Positions 19,026 through 28,686 are shown, counted from the first letter of the stretch. The stretch: 51,694 nt of DNA from Streptococcus suis (GCF_002960425.1 NZ_POIZ01000050.1:1-51694); one strand, 5' to 3'. Made by a program: numbers and translations. The notes: generated by a model not told the origin, from the letters alone.

Positions 19026-20129
19026 TTAATCATGGTTAATTTGGTAGTTGGTCTGGATTCGCAATCGCTGCGAAGCCTCCTCCAAATTCTCTCTTGTTTT
19101 AAACGTAATTTGTAATATACCGTGTATATCTTCACGGTTCTCTTCATTGATACGGATATTGACAATGGAAATTCCACGTAGAACCTCCAAAACCTTCAAA
19201 ATCGTATCTTCCTCATCAGGAACGCTAAGGAATAAATCATAAAAGGAATCCACACCGGCCCGCTTATGAATTTCCATAACCTTGCGAGTCTGACGTCCTT
19301 TTTCAAAGAATTCCCAAATAGCTTCTTTATCTCCAGACCTCAAGACAGTTGACACTTGACTTAATCTCTTTTGAAACTCCTCAATCCTATCCAAAATCGC
19401 TTCTGGATTGGTCATGAGAATGCTGGTCCACATCCCCGGCTCACTCTCAGCGATACGGGTCATATCCCGAAAACCACCCGCAGCAAAATTGTTGGTGAAT
19501 GGATGATCACTTGCATAATCACCAGCCTGGTTCATAAGGCTAGATGCCAAGACATGCGGAAAATGGGAAATCTGGCTTGTTACCTTATCATGCTCTACCG
19601 CATCAATCTGGACAAAGCGGGCACCTGTTCCAGACAGTAAATCTGTCAATCTAGGAACAGCATCTACCTTGGTAGCCTGACAGGGGGTCATGATAAAATA
19701 GGCATTTTCAAACAAGTGTAAATCTGCAGCGGCAGCCCCTGACTTGTGACTACCCGCCATGGGATGTCCACCAAGGAAATTGATTTGTTTGGGAAGCAAA
19801 AATTTCTCAGCAGCATCTACAATAGCCGACTTGGTCGAACCCGTATCCGTAATCAAGACCGCCTCTTTCAGCTTCATGTGACTTAAGGCTTCTATCAAGT
19901 CAAGTGACACTTGAATGGGAACACAGAGTAATATCACATCTGCTTGACCAGCTAGTTCAGCTAGATTATCCGATAGCTCATCAACCATCTGTCTTTCCAT
20001 TGCTATACTTGCTGATGCTTGATTGGGTTCATAACCTAAGATATGATAATCTGGGTGTTGTTTGCGGATACAGAGGGCTAGAGAGCTTCCGATCAGTCCT
20101 AGACCGACTATCAAAATAGTTTTTTTCAT
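19026..20129 (-). CDS. tyrA: Prephenate dehydrogenase
   Basis: It oxidises and decarboxylates prephenate to 4-hydroxyphenylpyruvate, the tyrosine branch. The 367-residue protein has an NAD-binding GLGLIGSS (9-16), GGHPMAGSHKSG with the conserved His and Gly residues, and a C-terminal ACT domain (GISIVNIRINEENREDIHG) that should sense tyrosine. The start is taken at ATG 20129 (MKKTILIVG), 8 bp after the aroC stop codon with AGGTCG upstream. An in-frame ATG at 20159 would overlap aroC by 23 bp and add ten residues not expected in the family. Confidence 0.93.
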   Translation of the reverse strand: MKKTILIVGLGLIGSSLALCIRKQHPDYHILGYEPNQASASIAMERQMVDELSDNLAELAGQADVILLCVPIQVSLDLIEALSHMKLKEAVLITDTGSTKSAIVDAAEKFLLPKQINFLGGHPMAGSHKSGAAAADLHLFENAYFIMTPCQATKVDAVPRLTDLLSGTGARFVQIDAVEHDKVTSQISHFPHVLASSLMNQAGDYASDHPFTNNFAAGGFRDMTRIAESEPGMWTSILMTNPEAILDRIEEFQKRLSQVSTVLRSGDKEAIWEFFEKGRQTRKVMEIHKRAGVDSFYDLFLSVPDEEDTILKVLEVLRGISIVNIRINEENREDIHGILQITFKTRENLEEASQRLRIQTNYQINHD

Positions 20130-20136
20130 TGTCGAC

Positions 20137-21303
20137 CTAGAAATTTCTAACATAATCACGGTGACTTGCTACTGCAGCCTTTAATTCTTCCATGTTATCA
20201 GAAGAGAATTTCTCTAAGATTTCTGTTGCAATGGTTGTAGCAACTACAGATTCCATAACCACACCAGCTGCTGGAAGAGCCGTTGGGTCAGAACGCTCCA
20301 CAGTCGCCTTATAAGGCTCATGCGTGTCAATATCAACGGACATCAAAGGCTTATAGAGGGTTGGAATTGGTTTCATAACACCACGGATCACCAAGGGCTC
20401 ACCATTTGTCATGCCACCTTCAAAACCGCCGAGATTGTTGGTTCTGCGTGTGTAGCCCTCTTGTTTAGACCACATAATTTCATCCATGACCTGACTACCT
20501 TTTAGGTAGCCTGCTTGGAAACCAACCCCGAACTCTGCTCCTTTAAAAGCATTGATAGAAACAACTGCCTGAGCCAGTTTAGCATCCAATTTCTTATCCC
20601 ATTGAACATAGGAACCCAGACCAACAGGTACACCGCCAACAATGGTTTCGACAACACCACCAATGGTATCCCCATCACGCTTGATTTGGTCAATATAAGC
20701 CTTGATTTCCTCTTCACGCTCTTGGTTAACGATGGAAACTTCCGACTTGGCTGCACGTTCTTTAATTTCTGCAACAGTTAAGCCATCTGGAACATCAATT
20801 TCCTTACCACCGAAAACGACAACGTGGTTAGCTATTTCAATATCAAGCTCAGCCAAAATTCGCTTGGCAACAGCACCTACTGCCACACGCATGGTTGTTT
20901 CACGCGCACTGGAACGCTCCAAGGAATTTCGCAAATCATCAAAACGGTACTTTATTCCACCAACCAAGTCCGCATGACCTGGACGAGGATGTCTGATACG
21001 ACGCTTGCTCTTGAGCTTGTCCTCAATATCTTCTACAGCCATAATATCCAACCACTTTTGGTGGTCTTTATTAGTGACATTAAGGGTAATTGGGGCCCCC
21101 GTGGTCTTACCATGACGAACACCGGCTGTAATCTCTACACGGTCTGTTTCAATCTGCATCCGGCTGCCGCGACCGTAACCACCTTGGCGACGTTTCAAGT
21201 CCGCATTGATATCTTCTGCAGTCAAAGGAAGACCAGCTGGAACTCCCTCGATGATGGCTGTTAAGCGTGGTCCATGGGACTCACCAGCTGTTAAATAACG
21301 CAT
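20137..21303 (-). CDS. aroC: Chorismate synthase
   Basis: This reduced-FMN-dependent enzyme makes chorismate from EPSP. It has 388 residues. The three signatures are seen: [18 protein letters not shown] near the start, [18 protein letters not shown] / [18 protein letters not shown] in the middle, and [17 protein letters not shown] near the end. It lies 2 bp after aroD and before tyrA in one operon. This is the last common step before the Trp, Phe and Tyr branches. Confidence 0.95.
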   Translation of the reverse strand: MRYLTAGESHGPRLTAIIEGVPAGLPLTAEDINADLKRRQGGYGRGSRMQIETDRVEITAGVRHGKTTGAPITLNVTNKDHQKWLDIMAVEDIEDKLKSKRRIRHPRPGHADLVGGIKYRFDDLRNSLERSSARETTMRVAVGAVAKRILAELDIEIANHVVVFGGKEIDVPDGLTVAEIKERAAKSEVSIVNQEREEEIKAYIDQIKRDGDTIGGVVETIVGGVPVGLGSYVQWDKKLDAKLAQAVVSINAFKGAEFGVGFQAGYLKGSQVMDEIMWSKQEGYTRRTNNLGGFEGGMTNGEPLVIRGVMKPIPTLYKPLMSVDIDTHEPYKATVERSDPTALPAAGVVMESVVATTIATEILEKFSSDNMEELKAAVASHRDYVRNF

Positions 21304-21305
21304 AT

Positions 21306-21980
21306 TTAATTCTCCAAAATTTCCAAAAACTTACGTGTATTGGCCAAAGACATCTGTCCTGGAGCCGATACTTCATCCAAACTTGCAAAGGTCCAACAAG
21401 AACCAGTAATTACCCCTGCAATCCGTGTGATTTTTCCTAGCTCACCCATGGCAATGGTCGCAAAGGTCTGTTCAGCATTTAAGGTCTTGAAGCCACGAGT
21501 ATAGTTCATAACATCCAAGACATCCTGCTCACTCTTTGCCAAGACCGCCATTTTAACTACTGCTGGCGAAAGGCTGGTCAATTCAGACATGATTTCCAAA
21601 TAGTTAGCAGGTGTTTCATCAAAATTATGATAACTCAAAACAAGATTTGGAAACTCCAACATCTGTTCAAAAACTGACTGGTAGGAATAATATTCAAAAT
21701 CAATGTAGTCTGGCTGATAGAGGGCAGCCACTTCCTTAATCAAGTCCACATATTCCTGATCTGCCAAATCCAAATAGCCACCCTCACGGGTCGTTCGAAC
21801 TGTAAAAATCACTTCCTTGCCATTGCATTTTTCAAAAATGGCAGGAGCTACTCTTAGAATATCCTCTTTTGGAAGGTAATCCGCTCTCCACTCAATGAGA
21901 TCTGCTTCTGCTAATCTCCCCACATCAAGAGCCTCTACTTCTTCCAAATTTCTAGGCATAATAGGTACTACTATTCTCAT
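21306..21980 (-). CDS. aroD: 3-dehydroquinate dehydratase, type I
   Basis: It removes water from 3-dehydroquinate by a Schiff-base mechanism. It has 224 residues. [30 protein letters not shown] (catalytic His) and [15 protein letters not shown] (catalytic Lys) are the type I signatures. Its ATG overlaps the end of the upstream methyltransferase gene by 4 bp (ATGA-type junction), so the two are translationally coupled. Confidence 0.94.
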   Translation of the reverse strand: MRIVVPIMPRNLEEVEALDVGRLAEADLIEWRADYLPKEDILRVAPAIFEKCNGKEVIFTVRTTREGGYLDLADQEYVDLIKEVAALYQPDYIDFEYYSYQSVFEQMLEFPNLVLSYHNFDETPANYLEIMSELTSLSPAVVKMAVLAKSEQDVLDVMNYTRGFKTLNAEQTFATIAMGELGKITRIAGVITGSCWTFASLDEVSAPGQMSLANTRKFLEILEN

Positions 21981-23140
21981 TTTTCTACCCTTATCGTAAA
22001 GACCTTGAGGTAATTACTACTTTCATCATTTTTATTGATTGTAAAATCGGCTGGTAGGCGATAGGCTGCCAAATAGCCATGTTTTTGAGAACCAAACCCT
22101 TTCTCAATCTGCTGACGGAATTTCTCAACCGTAACATTGGCTGCATTGGTTGATGCAATGATTAGCCCATTTGGATTTAAAATCTCTAAGGACTGAGAAA
22201 TTAGTTTGTGGTAATCCTTGGCTACCGAAAATGTCTGCTTTTTATTACGGGCAAAGCTGGGTGGGTCCAAGACAATGACATCATAAGTCAATCCCTTGCG
22301 CTTAGCATACTTGAAATATTCAAAGACATCCATGACCACAAAGTGATGATGATCTAATTCTATACCATTAACCTTAAAATGAGCTTTCGAAAGTTCACGC
22401 GATCGCTTGGCTAAGTCAACCGAAGTTGTTTCTATTGCTCCTCCCATAGCTGCAGCAACGGAGAAGGCTGCCGTATAAGAAAACATATTGAGCAGGGTTT
22501 TACCTGTCGCCAGACCATCCACCAGTGAACCGCGTACCTCATGTTGATCGAGGAAAATACCTGTCATCAAGCCGTCATTCATGAAAACTTGATAAGCAAC
22601 ACCATTCTCTAAGACGGTGAAATTTTCTGGTGCCTCTTGTCCGTAAAGAAAGGCTGACTCATAATCCACCCCTTTAAAGCGGATTTTCTCATAAGCCCCC
22701 TTCACCTCTGGAAACACCTCTTGAAAGGCAGAAACGATCTTTTCTTTGATAGAATAAACAAAGGTATTATACCACGAAAAGACGGCAAATTCATCATATA
22801 AATCAACCGTCAAACCACCAAAATCATCCCCATCTTGATTGAATAAGCGAAAGGCATTGGTCAAGTCTGACTGATAAAAATGATGTCGCTTTTGTCGTGC
22901 CTTATTAAATAGGTTCACAAAGTAGCTTTCTGTCAATTCTTCTTTGGAGTGACTGTATAACCAGCCAATCCCCTTGTTCTGCGGAGAAAGATAAGCCTTC
23001 CCTAAATGTTTGCCTGTTTCAGAAATTAGGTCAAAAAGCTTATCTTCTGTCACAGAAAATCCTGAAAAATCAGCACTATCTAGGAGTTGAATGCCCTTGT
23101 TGATCTTCTGCTCTGCAATTCGATTTACCCTTATTTTCAT
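21977..23140 (-). CDS. Class I SAM-dependent RNA methyltransferase, RlmI-like
   Basis: This 387-residue protein has an N-terminal PUA-like region (1-70), a linker of the RlmI type ([20 protein letters not shown]) and a C-terminal Rossmann domain with [29 protein letters not shown] and [11 protein letters not shown]. The closest functionally known relative is RlmI (m5C1962 of 23S rRNA). The catalytic cysteine typical of m5C enzymes is not obvious, so the exact product is uncertain. It is the first gene of the aroD-aroC-tyrA-UPF0342 operon. Confidence 0.85.
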   Translation of the reverse strand: MKIRVNRIAEQKINKGIQLLDSADFSGFSVTEDKLFDLISETGKHLGKAYLSPQNKGIGWLYSHSKEELTESYFVNLFNKARQKRHHFYQSDLTNAFRLFNQDGDDFGGLTVDLYDEFAVFSWYNTFVYSIKEKIVSAFQEVFPEVKGAYEKIRFKGVDYESAFLYGQEAPENFTVLENGVAYQVFMNDGLMTGIFLDQHEVRGSLVDGLATGKTLLNMFSYTAAFSVAAAMGGAIETTSVDLAKRSRELSKAHFKVNGIELDHHHFVVMDVFEYFKYAKRKGLTYDVIVLDPPSFARNKKQTFSVAKDYHKLISQSLEILNPNGLIIASTNAANVTVEKFRQQIEKGFGSQKHGYLAAYRLPADFTINKNDESSNYLKVFTIRVEK

Positions 23141-23189
23141 AAATTTATTATAACACGATTCTGCATATATGCCAAAAAAACTCCAAACT

Positions 23190-23219
23190 TTGAGGCTTAT
23201 TTTAAAATTATGGTATAAT
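23190..23219 (+). promoter_or_regulatory. Promoter upstream of the LTA synthase family gene
   Basis: TTGAGG (23190-23195), an 18-bp spacer and TATAAT (23214-23219) preceded by TGG form an extended -10 promoter. The transcript would start near 23226 and immediately enter the 157-bp repeat at 23234-23390 before reaching the gene at 23417. Confidence 0.7.
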
Positions 23220-23233
23220 GAACTGAGATTTAA

Positions 23234-23390
23234 AACCTGTATTCACAAGTGAAGTGATTATATAGAAGTGATCCTTTTTCGCTAATCAAGGCTGTTTTTT
23301 GAAAGAATACTGACTGTATGTTGAAAAAACTAAGGCTGACTAGCTGAAAAACTAGCCTTAGATGGAAGTGCTGAACTATGAATACAGGTT
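23234..23390. repeat. MITE-like repeat with AACCTGTATTCA ends, copy 1
   Basis: AACCTGTATTCAC at the left and GTGAATACAGGTT-like sequence at the right (ATGAATACAGGTT) form terminal inverted repeats of a 157-bp element. An internal hairpin CTAAGGCT/AGCCTTAG is present. An inverted, degraded copy lies at 30671-30825 and a 36-bp end fragment at 43168-43203. It has no coding capacity. Here it occupies the 5' untranslated region of the LTA synthase family gene. Confidence 0.8.
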
Positions 23391-23416
23391 CTTAGAAAGG
23401 ACCTTGAGGTTTATTT

Positions 23417-25591
23417 GTGAAAAAAATAATTGACCATGTCAAAGAGTATTCCAAAACTCGTTTTGGCTTCGTCCTCATCCTTCTAGTGATGTATTGGCTC
23501 AAAACTCTCTGGGCCTACTATGTTGATTTTAGCTTAGATTTACAAGGGATATTCCAGCATGTCATTGCCATTATCAACCCCTTGCCAATCGGCTTACTCT
23601 TAATAGGGCTAGCTCTCTATGCCAAACAGACAAAGCTGTTTTATGGACTAGCCAGTGGAATGTATTTCCTTCTCTTTGCCTGGCTATTTTCAAACGCTGT
23701 TTACTACCGAGAATTTTCAGACTATATTTCCATCTCAACCATGATGGCAACTTCTAGTGTTTCTGCTGGTCTTGGTGAGGCAGCTATTAAACTCTTCAGA
23801 CCGTGGGATCTGGTCTATTTTTTGGACTTTATCGCTTTTGGTATCCTCCTCTATCGGAAAAATGTCAGTTGGGATAAACAGCCTTTCTATCCAAAGGCTA
23901 GCTTTGCTATTACAGCATTCTCTGCCCTGCTTTTCTCCATCAATCTATTTTTGGCCGAAGTTGATCGACCTGAATTGTTGACACGGGGGTTTTCAAACAC
24001 CTATATCGTCAGAGCACTGGGCCTACCAGCCTTTCTAGGCTACAATGCCAACCAAGCCTATACTGCCCATAAGGATCGCTCGGGAGCCAATCCAAGTGAC
24101 CTTGAACCTATTAAACAGTATGTTGAGGAACACTATGCCCAGCCCAACGATAGCTATTTCGGTATCGCCAAGGGGCGCAACGTCATCTATCTCCATCTTG
24201 AAAGTCTGCAACAATTTGTCATTGATTACAAGCTAAAGGTTAATGGAGCAGAATACGAGGTAACTCCCTTCCTCAATTCCCTCTATCATTCCAACTCTAC
24301 TCTAGCTTTCTCTAATTTCTTCAATCAAGTAAAGGCAGGTAAAACATCCGATGCTGAAACCATGATTGAAACTTCCTTATTTGGATTAAACCAAGGTTCC
24401 TTTATGGTCCAGTATGGTGGAAGCAATACCCAGCAAGCAGCCCCTTATATCCTATCCCAAAACGGCGGCTATACATCTGCTGTCTTCCACGGAAATTCAG
24501 CTAGTTTTTGGAATAGAAATAACACCTACAAACAGTGGGGATATAACTATTTCTTTGACCAGTCCTACTTCTCTGAAGCCACTGAAGAAAACTCATTCCA
24601 ATATGGTTTAAATGATAAAATCATGTTTGCGGATTCTATCAAATATTTAGAACGGATGCAGCAACCATTTTATGCCAAATTCATCACCGTATCCAACCAC
24701 TATCCTTATACCACCAGCTTGATTGGCGATGAGAAAGGATTTCCCCTGGCTGATACGGATGATGAAACTATTAACGGCTATTTTGCAACTGCCAATTATT
24801 TGGATACTTCCATCAAGTCCTTCTTTGACTATTTGAAGGCAACTGGTCTCTACGAACATTCCGTTATTGTCCTCTACGGCGACCACTATGGCATCTCTAA
24901 TTCGCGAAATCCAGATTTGGCTCCGCTCTTGAATAAGGACCCGCAAACGTGGACAGAATTTGATAATGCCATGCTCCAACGAGTTCCCTATATGATTGTC
25001 ATCCCAGGCATGACCAACGGTGGAATCTTCCATACATTTGGAGGGGAGATTGACGCCCTACCAACACTGGAACACCTACTTGGTATAAAGGCAAATCAAT
25101 TCTTACAAGTCGGGCAGGATTTATTGTCACCTCAAAACAAACAAATCGTGGCTCTCCGTACAGAAGGAAGCTTCATTACACCCAAATACACCAGCTACGC
25201 AGGAAAGATTTACTATACCGAAACAGGTATCGAAATTACCAATCCAGATGAAATAACCCAGAAAGAAATTGATGCCATCAAGGAAGCAGTCTCTGCCCAA
25301 CTTGCTGCTAGTGATGCCATTCAAACTGGGGACCTCATTCGTTTCTTTGATAACGGCCTGCCTGCTTTAGATGCTAGCCAATACAACTACATTGATTCAT
25401 TGGCTGCTGAGATTGCACTAGAAAACGAGCTTGGGGCTAAATCAACCAGCCTCTACAGCCAGAATGGAAACCAATCCACTGTTGACCTCTTCAAAGCACC
25501 AAGTTACCTAGAATTGAACGGCAGTTCCACAAGCAGTACAGCCAGTTCGGGTGCAGAAAGCAGTACGTCAACCAGTACTTCTTCCCAATAA
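23417..25591 (+). CDS. Lipoteichoic acid synthase family membrane sulfatase-fold enzyme
   Basis: LtaS-type proteins add glycerol phosphate from phosphatidylglycerol to a growing lipoteichoic acid chain outside the membrane. The 724-residue protein has about five N-terminal membrane spans (to about 175), then an extracellular sulfatase domain with HLESLQQF (metal-binding Glu, about 261), GKTSDAE with the catalytic Thr (about 310), ANYLDTSIKSFF, and YGDHYGI (metal-binding Asp and His, about 488). The Ser/Thr-rich tail is low in complexity. Start GTG at 23417 follows AGGACCTTGAGG. LtaS or a paralogue such as an LTA primase are both possible. A strong terminator follows. Confidence 0.88.
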   Translation: MKKIIDHVKEYSKTRFGFVLILLVMYWLKTLWAYYVDFSLDLQGIFQHVIAIINPLPIGLLLIGLALYAKQTKLFYGLASGMYFLLFAWLFSNAVYYREFSDYISISTMMATSSVSAGLGEAAIKLFRPWDLVYFLDFIAFGILLYRKNVSWDKQPFYPKASFAITAFSALLFSINLFLAEVDRPELLTRGFSNTYIVRALGLPAFLGYNANQAYTAHKDRSGANPSDLEPIKQYVEEHYAQPNDSYFGIAKGRNVIYLHLESLQQFVIDYKLKVNGAEYEVTPFLNSLYHSNSTLAFSNFFNQVKAGKTSDAETMIETSLFGLNQGSFMVQYGGSNTQQAAPYILSQNGGYTSAVFHGNSASFWNRNNTYKQWGYNYFFDQSYFSEATEENSFQYGLNDKIMFADSIKYLERMQQPFYAKFITVSNHYPYTTSLIGDEKGFPLADTDDETINGYFATANYLDTSIKSFFDYLKATGLYEHSVIVLYGDHYGISNSRNPDLAPLLNKDPQTWTEFDNAMLQRVPYMIVIPGMTNGGIFHTFGGEIDALPTLEHLLGIKANQFLQVGQDLLSPQNKQIVALRTEGSFITPKYTSYAGKIYYTETGIEITNPDEITQKEIDAIKEAVSAQLAASDAIQTGDLIRFFDNGLPALDASQYNYIDSLAAEIALENELGAKSTSLYSQNGNQSTVDLFKAPSYLELNGSSTSSTASSGAESSTSTSTSSQ

Positions 25592-25597
25592 TCAAAA

Positions 25598-25646
25598 ATA
25601 TGCTGAACGAGACCTCCACCAAGGATATCTCGTCCAGCATATTTTT
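25598..25646. terminator. Terminator after the LTA synthase family gene
   Basis: AAATATGCTG and CAGCATATTT flank ACGAGA and TCTCGT in one long imperfect hairpin, followed by a T run on the plus strand. The hairpin directly abuts the duplicated ftsY tail. Confidence 0.85.
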
Positions 25647-25711
25647 CTATAGCAATCCTTCTAATAGCCCACGCATGAACTCTTCAGATTTAAATTCTCC
25701 GATGTCAACGA
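25647..25711 (-). pseudogene. Duplicated 3' end of ftsY
   Basis: On the minus strand this reads D-I-G-E-F-K-S-E-E-F-M-R-G-L-L-E-G-L-L-stop, the end of FtsY, but about 1.76 kb away from the real ftsY tail at 27408-27473. The two copies differ at about one base in seven, mainly at silent positions, so they are not a recent duplication. The esterase, small membrane protein and TetR genes lie between the two copies. Confidence 0.85.
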
Positions 25712-25724
25712 TGAACTAATTCAA

Positions 25725-26675
25725 CTAATCAACCGGCATATATTTTGCGAGGTATTCTTCCACAAGCATCATATACTCTTTATAGACAGCATCGTCATTC
25801 TGTAAACCGTGGCCTGAATGCTCAGCGGTAAGAAACTGGTAATCAACACCATTTTCTTTCAAAGCTTTTTCTAATCGCACTGCTGCTTTATAAGGTTGCA
25901 CCTTATCATGCTTGCCATAGATGACTACGCTTGGTACGGTTTCTTCCGTCACCCAGTGGACTGCTGAGATTTCATTGACAATCTCCTTGTAACTACCGTC
26001 CATAATCATCTCCTCTGTTACTTCTTGACCTGACGTGGCACTGACAAGCCCCGCAGCCGCCTCATGATTGGTATCTGCTCCATAAATGCCCCAATCTTCC
26101 ATGTAAAAGCTAGAAGGGCCAACGCCACCGAAGGTCAAAACCACAGGAACAGGAGCTTCTTTGGCATCTCGATAAGCGTAAATCATAGCTAGAGCATGAC
26201 CAGCTGAACCACCTGAAATAGCCATTTTGTCAATTGTATAGCCTTCATTTTTAGCCGCCTCAATCACATGAGGAATGCTGTCTTTGATTTCCTGAGCCTG
26301 AGAAGTAACACTTGCTCCATTCTCATCTGTCCGCAAGGTATAGTTGATGCCAGCTGCTACATAGCCCTTAGAAGCAAGCCATTGCAACATCTGCTGGTCG
26401 TCTTTTTTATCACCACTTGTAAATCCTCCTGCATGGAGATAGACAACCAGTCCATAAGATTTTTTACTAGTATCAGCAGGCAGATAGAGGTCAAACTTCT
26501 GTGCTTCTTCCTCTCCGTAGGACAAATCAGTCACCATTCTCCCCACCTGGTCAGACCATTCCACCGAATATTCTTTAGCCCAAGCAGGTTTCAAAAAGTG
26601 TTTTGAAGCCACACCAATAAGGACAGCTAAGACAAATACTAGAATACCTAAGCCCACAAATTTTCTCCTTCTCAT
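25725..26675 (-). CDS. Membrane-anchored alpha/beta hydrolase (esterase/lipase type)
   Basis: This 316-residue protein has an N-terminal membrane anchor or signal (RRRKFVGLGILVFVLAVLIG) and an extracellular alpha/beta hydrolase domain. The oxyanion motif is YLHAGGF, the nucleophile serine is in ISGGSAGHALAM, and the acid and base are in YGKHDKVQP and HSGHGLQ. This resembles BD-FAE/carboxylesterase families; the substrate is unknown. The start is ATG 26675 behind GGGGAGG, overlapping the stop codon of a 42-codon gene (ATGA). It lies on the segment inserted at the 3' end of ftsY and is divergent from a TetR-family gene, which probably regulates it. Confidence 0.82.
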   Translation of the reverse strand: MRRRKFVGLGILVFVLAVLIGVASKHFLKPAWAKEYSVEWSDQVGRMVTDLSYGEEEAQKFDLYLPADTSKKSYGLVVYLHAGGFTSGDKKDDQQMLQWLASKGYVAAGINYTLRTDENGASVTSQAQEIKDSIPHVIEAAKNEGYTIDKMAISGGSAGHALAMIYAYRDAKEAPVPVVLTFGGVGPSSFYMEDWGIYGADTNHEAAAGLVSATSGQEVTEEMIMDGSYKEIVNEISAVHWVTEETVPSVVIYGKHDKVQPYKAAVRLEKALKENGVDYQFLTAEHSGHGLQNDDAVYKEYMMLVEEYLAKYMPVD

Positions 26676-26800
26676 AGGAAATTGCCTCCCCAAAGTGTTC
26701 CACCTAAGAGTAGGTTAAGAAAAATACGGACCAACAAGCGACCAATTAAAAATCCAACAACTGCGATAATCCCTAAGATAAGCCAACGTTTGATTGTCAT
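26672..26800 (-). CDS. Small membrane protein of 42 residues
   Basis: The frame starts with ATG at 26800 behind AAGGAGT and ends in TGA overlapping the esterase start codon. The product starts MTIKRWLILGIIAVVGFLIG and is one or two hydrophobic spans with arginines between them and a GGTLWGGN end. The good ribosome binding site and the ATGA overlap support real translation, coupled to the esterase. No family is recognised. It may anchor or assist the esterase. Confidence 0.65.
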   Translation of the reverse strand: MTIKRWLILGIIAVVGFLIGRLLVRIFLNLLLGGTLWGGNFL

Positions 26801-26837
26801 TTTTACTCCTTGACATTTCAATTTATTTCATTTAAGA

Positions 26838-26896
26838 TGTAACAAGTGTAACATTTAATTATTTCTTATGCAATAACAATGCAGCCATATGTAACA
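26838..26896. promoter_or_regulatory. Three TGTAACA repeats between the divergent esterase and TetR genes
   Basis: TGTAACA occurs at 26838-26844, 26847-26853 and 26890-26896, all in the same orientation, in the 115-bp space between the two divergent start codons. They are candidate operators for the TetR-family protein encoded to the right. A TetR dimer would normally need a dyad, which is only partly visible, so the assignment is tentative. Confidence 0.4.
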
Positions 26897-26915
26897 AATC
26901 AAAGGAGTTTGTATC

Positions 26916-27380
26916 ATGTCAGCTAGTCACTATATTCAAGAAGCTTTACTGCAACTCATTCAACATAAGGAGTATGAAAAAATCACCATAACTGACATTG
27001 CAAAACGGGCTGGGGTAACCCGAATTAGCTTCTATCGAAATTTTGAAAGCAAGGATGCTATATTGGAGCTAGCCTTGAAATCTGCATTCCAAGCCTATCA
27101 AACAGAGCATGGAACCGACCTATCCTTCCCAACACTGTTTGCCTTTTTTCAGCTGAATAAACACTTGATTGACTGTCTTTTCAAAAGTGGGAAGGAAATT
27201 TTAATTGCACAACTCTTAACGGACAAGCAAAGCCTTTCTACATTACCGACTGAAGTTGCCTATTCCTATGCCTTTGTCGGCTATTCCATTCTAGGAGCCT
27301 GCACTGCTTGGTACCAACGGGGCATGGTGGACACTGCAGAAGAAATTACAAAGATTATGGACCAACAAAAAAGTAGCTAA
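26916..27380 (+). CDS. TetR/AcrR-family transcriptional regulator
   Basis: This 154-residue protein has an N-terminal TetR DNA-binding domain (YEKITITDIAKRAGVTRISFYRNFESKDAIL, with the helix-turn-helix at about 27-46) and a short C-terminal ligand or dimerisation domain. It is shorter than the usual 190-200 residues, like the DhaS/YxaF-type members. ATG 26916 follows CAAAGGAGTTTGTATC. It probably controls the divergent esterase pair. A terminator follows at once. Confidence 0.85.
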   Translation: MSASHYIQEALLQLIQHKEYEKITITDIAKRAGVTRISFYRNFESKDAILELALKSAFQAYQTEHGTDLSFPTLFAFFQLNKHLIDCLFKSGKEILIAQLLTDKQSLSTLPTEVAYSYAFVGYSILGACTAWYQRGMVDTAEEITKIMDQQKSS

Positions 27381-27402
27381 CTATCACAGTTAACTACTTT
27401 TT
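27369..27402. terminator. Terminator between the TetR gene and ftsY
   Basis: AAAAAGTAGCTAAC pairs with GTTAACTACTTTTT (one bulge) around a short loop and serves the TetR transcript on the plus strand. The A run on the other arm could end the ftsY transcript on the minus strand. Confidence 0.85.
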
Positions 27403-27407
27403 TCATT

Positions 27408-28685
27408 CTATACCAATCCTTCCAAGAGTCCACGCATGAACTCTTCGGATTTGAATTCTCCGATGTCATCGATTTTCTCACCGAAACCAATCAGCTTGAC
27501 TGGAATATCTAGTTCCTGACGGATGGCAAGGACAACACCACCTTTTGCTGTACCGTCTAGCTTGGTCAAGACCAGGCCTGTCAATGGGGTAATTTTCGCA
27601 AATTCCTTGGCTTGACTAAGGGCGTTTTGACCTGTGGAGGCGTCCAGTGCTAAGAGGGTTTCATGCGGTGCATCAGGCAGAGTTCGTTTGATGATGCGAC
27701 CGATTTTTTCCAGCTCTGCCATGAGGTTTTCTTTATTTTGCAAACGACCTGCTGTGTCAATCATGAGAATATCCACGCCTTCTGCCACGGCACGTTTTAC
27801 CCCATCAAAGACCACGCTAGCTGGGTCTGACTTTTCTGGACCTGTGACCACTGGCACATCGACACGGCGCCCCCACTCGACCAGCTGGGCTACCGCACCC
27901 GCACGGAAGGTATCCGCCGCAACCAGCATGACCTTCTTGCCAGCCCGCTTGTATTTATAGGCCAACTTACCGATAGACGTCGTCTTCCCAACGCCGTTGA
28001 CACCGACAAAGAGCATGACGGTCAAATCCTCTTGGAAATTGATCTGCTCGCTGAACTGGCCGTCTTTTTCGTAAATATCCACCAATTTTTCGATGATAAC
28101 CCGACGGAGTTCATCTGTCTTCTTGGCATTTTGTAGCTTGGCTTCATAGCGGAGCTCCTCTGTCAGAGTAGAAGCAACTTGCACACCTACGTCTGACAAA
28201 ATCAGCATTTCTTCCAACTCTTCGAAAAATTCTTCATCAACCGAACGGAAATTGGCAAAGAATTCATTGAGCCTTGCCCCAAAGCCTGTACGGGTCTTTT
28301 TCAAGGTCCGCTGGTACTTATCCTGCTCGCTCTCCTGCTCTACTGGAACAACTTCCTCAACAGGCTCTTCCTTGACCTTGGTTTGAATAGCAGGGTCAAA
28401 ACCTTGTTCCTGCGCTTCCTTCACACGGGCCGCAGCGGCTTCTTTGGCCGCATAATACTGGGCCATCATGTCTAAGGTCCGTTGTTTATGAGCTTCTTGC
28501 TCGGCCGTCAAGTCAGACTCTGCTACATCAGACTGGAACAGTTCCTTTTCTTGACTAGCTGACTCAACTTCAATAGGTGCAGTATCTTCGCTAGAAGCCG
28601 ACTGCTCTACTTCAATTTCTTCAACAACTTCTTCTCTAGGCTCTTCCTGAGCCGTTTGCCCAAATAATCGATCAAATAATCCCAT
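27408..28685 (-). CDS. ftsY: Signal recognition particle receptor FtsY
   Basis: This SRP GTPase docks ribosome-nascent chain complexes at the membrane. It has 425 residues. The acidic N-terminal A domain (1-140) is very rich in Glu and poorly conserved, followed by the helical N domain and the G domain with GVNGVGKTTSIGKLA (G1), DTFRAGA, IDTAGR (G3), TKLDGTAKGG (G4) and the closing GFGEKIDDIGEF. It is the third gene after two HAD phosphatase genes (1 bp gap). The last 20 codons have a diverged duplicate at 25647-25711. Confidence 0.96.
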   Translation of the reverse strand: MGLFDRLFGQTAQEEPREEVVEEIEVEQSASSEDTAPIEVESASQEKELFQSDVAESDLTAEQEAHKQRTLDMMAQYYAAKEAAAARVKEAQEQGFDPAIQTKVKEEPVEEVVPVEQESEQDKYQRTLKKTRTGFGARLNEFFANFRSVDEEFFEELEEMLILSDVGVQVASTLTEELRYEAKLQNAKKTDELRRVIIEKLVDIYEKDGQFSEQINFQEDLTVMLFVGVNGVGKTTSIGKLAYKYKRAGKKVMLVAADTFRAGAVAQLVEWGRRVDVPVVTGPEKSDPASVVFDGVKRAVAEGVDILMIDTAGRLQNKENLMAELEKIGRIIKRTLPDAPHETLLALDASTGQNALSQAKEFAKITPLTGLVLTKLDGTAKGGVVLAIRQELDIPVKLIGFGEKIDDIGEFKSEEFMRGLLEGLV

Positions 28686-28686
28686 A

